Source: a virus. From it: 21,037 nucleotides of DNA. The translations under genes were made by a program, and so were the position numbers. Positions within the stretch are counted from its first letter, which is position 1. Every line of letters begins with the position of its first letter. The notes beneath the pieces are model-generated. The model saw nothing but the letters and a program-made list of their open reading frames with translations, ran no database searches and was not told the DNA's origin. Shown here in pieces: positions 20,466-21,037 of the stretch. Location of the stretch: positions 1-21,037 of the IMG/VR virus record IMGVR_UViG_3300037153_001173. The stretch is one strand, 5' to 3'.

Positions 20466-21037
20466 TGCGTTCCATCGTCGAGATCGTCACGCCGGCCGCC
20501 TCCGAGCTGCTGACCACGCTTGAGCGCGTCAAGGCCGAGCTCAATATCACGACGGACGCGAATGACGAGATCCTGGAGGCGAAGATCGCCGAGGCCTCCT
20601 CCGACATCCAGGCAGCACTCGGCAAGCGTATGCCGCAGGAGGACGTCAAGGAGACCTTCTGGCATGATGACGACAGGCATCTGCAGCGCGTGGCGCACTT
20701 CGGCAATCCCGCGCAGACAACGCTATTCCTGAACCGCACACCGGTCTCCGCGATCGCCAGCGTCACAGTCGACGACCTCGTGCTCGATCCCGCGGAGCAC
20801 CGCCTCGATCCCGACGCGGGTCTGCTCGATCGGCTCTCGACCGACGGCATTCCCTGCGCCTGGTGTTTCTGCAAATCGGTGATCGTCGCCTACACGGGTG
20901 GCTTCATCCTGCCGGGCCAGGACGGCCGCAATCTCGCCTTCGCGATCGAAGGCGCGGTGGTCGCCCTGGTGTCGGATTATTGGGCAAGCCGCGGCCGCGA
21001 TCCGACGCTGCGATCTGAATCCATTCCCGGCGTCATC
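20465..21037 (+). CDS. Head-tail connector, gp6-like (partial at window end)
   Basis: 191 codons are present and the frame runs off the window. The protein starts MRSIVEIVTPAASELLTTLE, then RVKAELNITTDANDEILEAK and IAEASSDIQAALGKRM, which is the four-helix opening typical of HK97 gp6 / phage head-tail connector proteins. A middle beta region (TTLFLNRTPVSAIASVTVDD) and 'CKSVIVAYTGGFILPG' with a following helix 'NLAFAIEGAVVALVSDYWAS' complete the usual pattern. It would bind under the portal and join head to tail. The start overlaps the previous stop as TGATG. Confidence 0.85.
   Translation, partial: MRSIVEIVTPAASELLTTLERVKAELNITTDANDEILEAKIAEASSDIQAALGKRMPQEDVKETFWHDDDRHLQRVAHFGNPAQTTLFLNRTPVSAIASVTVDDLVLDPAEHRLDPDAGLLDRLSTDGIPCAWCFCKSVIVAYTGGFILPGQDGRNLAFAIEGAVVALVSDYWASRGRDPTLRSESIPGVI

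Noticed and set aside
1-21037. CRISPR array, tRNA or rRNA genes, IS-element transposase
   Set aside because: No regularly spaced repeats with unique spacers, no cloverleaf-like segment with a T-loop motif, and no transposase-like protein were found on either strand.

Overview
The window looks like part of a degenerate, mosaic HK97-type (lambdoid, tailed-phage) prophage in a high-GC alphaproteobacterium. Bradyrhizobium or a close relative in the Rhizobiales is most likely. The reasons are the protein style of the phage genes (P4/D5-type primase-helicase, NusG-like protein, TerL, HK97 portal, protease and capsid), a class III adenylyl cyclase fused to TolB-like and TPR domains, and GTCCGCT/AGCGGAC palindromic intergenic repeats of a kind common in Bradyrhizobium genomes. 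The host assignment is inference from composition and family resemblance; no search was run.

Left end (1-3456, minus strand): a tightly overlapping integration/regulation operon. In transcription order it holds the 3' stub of a lost gene, two small unknown proteins, an MSWNY-type protein whose frame never closes before the downstream repressor, a 105-aa unknown, an XRE-type regulator, an AlpA/excisionase-like HTH protein and a tyrosine integrase. Near 3440-3456 this operon abuts, head to head, a plus-strand D5/P4-type primase-helicase that has lost its 5' part. The usual control region and the primase domain are therefore missing, probably by deletion.

3441-5690, plus strand: truncated helicase, then a roughly 380-bp non-coding stretch full of TGGGAGCTT and ATCCTCCCA repeats in both orientations (a candidate replication origin or regulator-binding cluster), then a NusG-like putative antiterminator and a terminator-like hairpin.

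5690-7690: first cargo block, a single MFS transporter of the anion:cation symporter type with its own strong ribosome binding site. A double hairpin of the host repeat type lies at its right edge.

7690-12534: phage packaging and head module in canonical order: HNH endonuclease, small-terminase-like HTH protein, TerL, small membrane protein, portal, prohead protease.

12535-18117: second cargo block of about 5.6 kb lying between the prohead protease and the major capsid gene, which are normally neighbours. It carries a coiled-coil protein, a UBP-type zinc-finger protein, a VOC/glyoxalase protein, an alpha/beta hydrolase and an adenylyl cyclase, mostly on the strand opposite to the late operon, with at least five copies of GTCCGCT/AGCGGAC-type repeats. 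None of it looks like phage morphogenesis.

18118-21037: the head module resumes with the HK97-like major capsid protein, two small putative structural proteins and the start of a gp6-like head-tail connector running off the window. The overall picture is a prophage that kept readable packaging and head genes but was deleted in its control region and interrupted twice by host-type DNA, so it is likely defective or domesticated.
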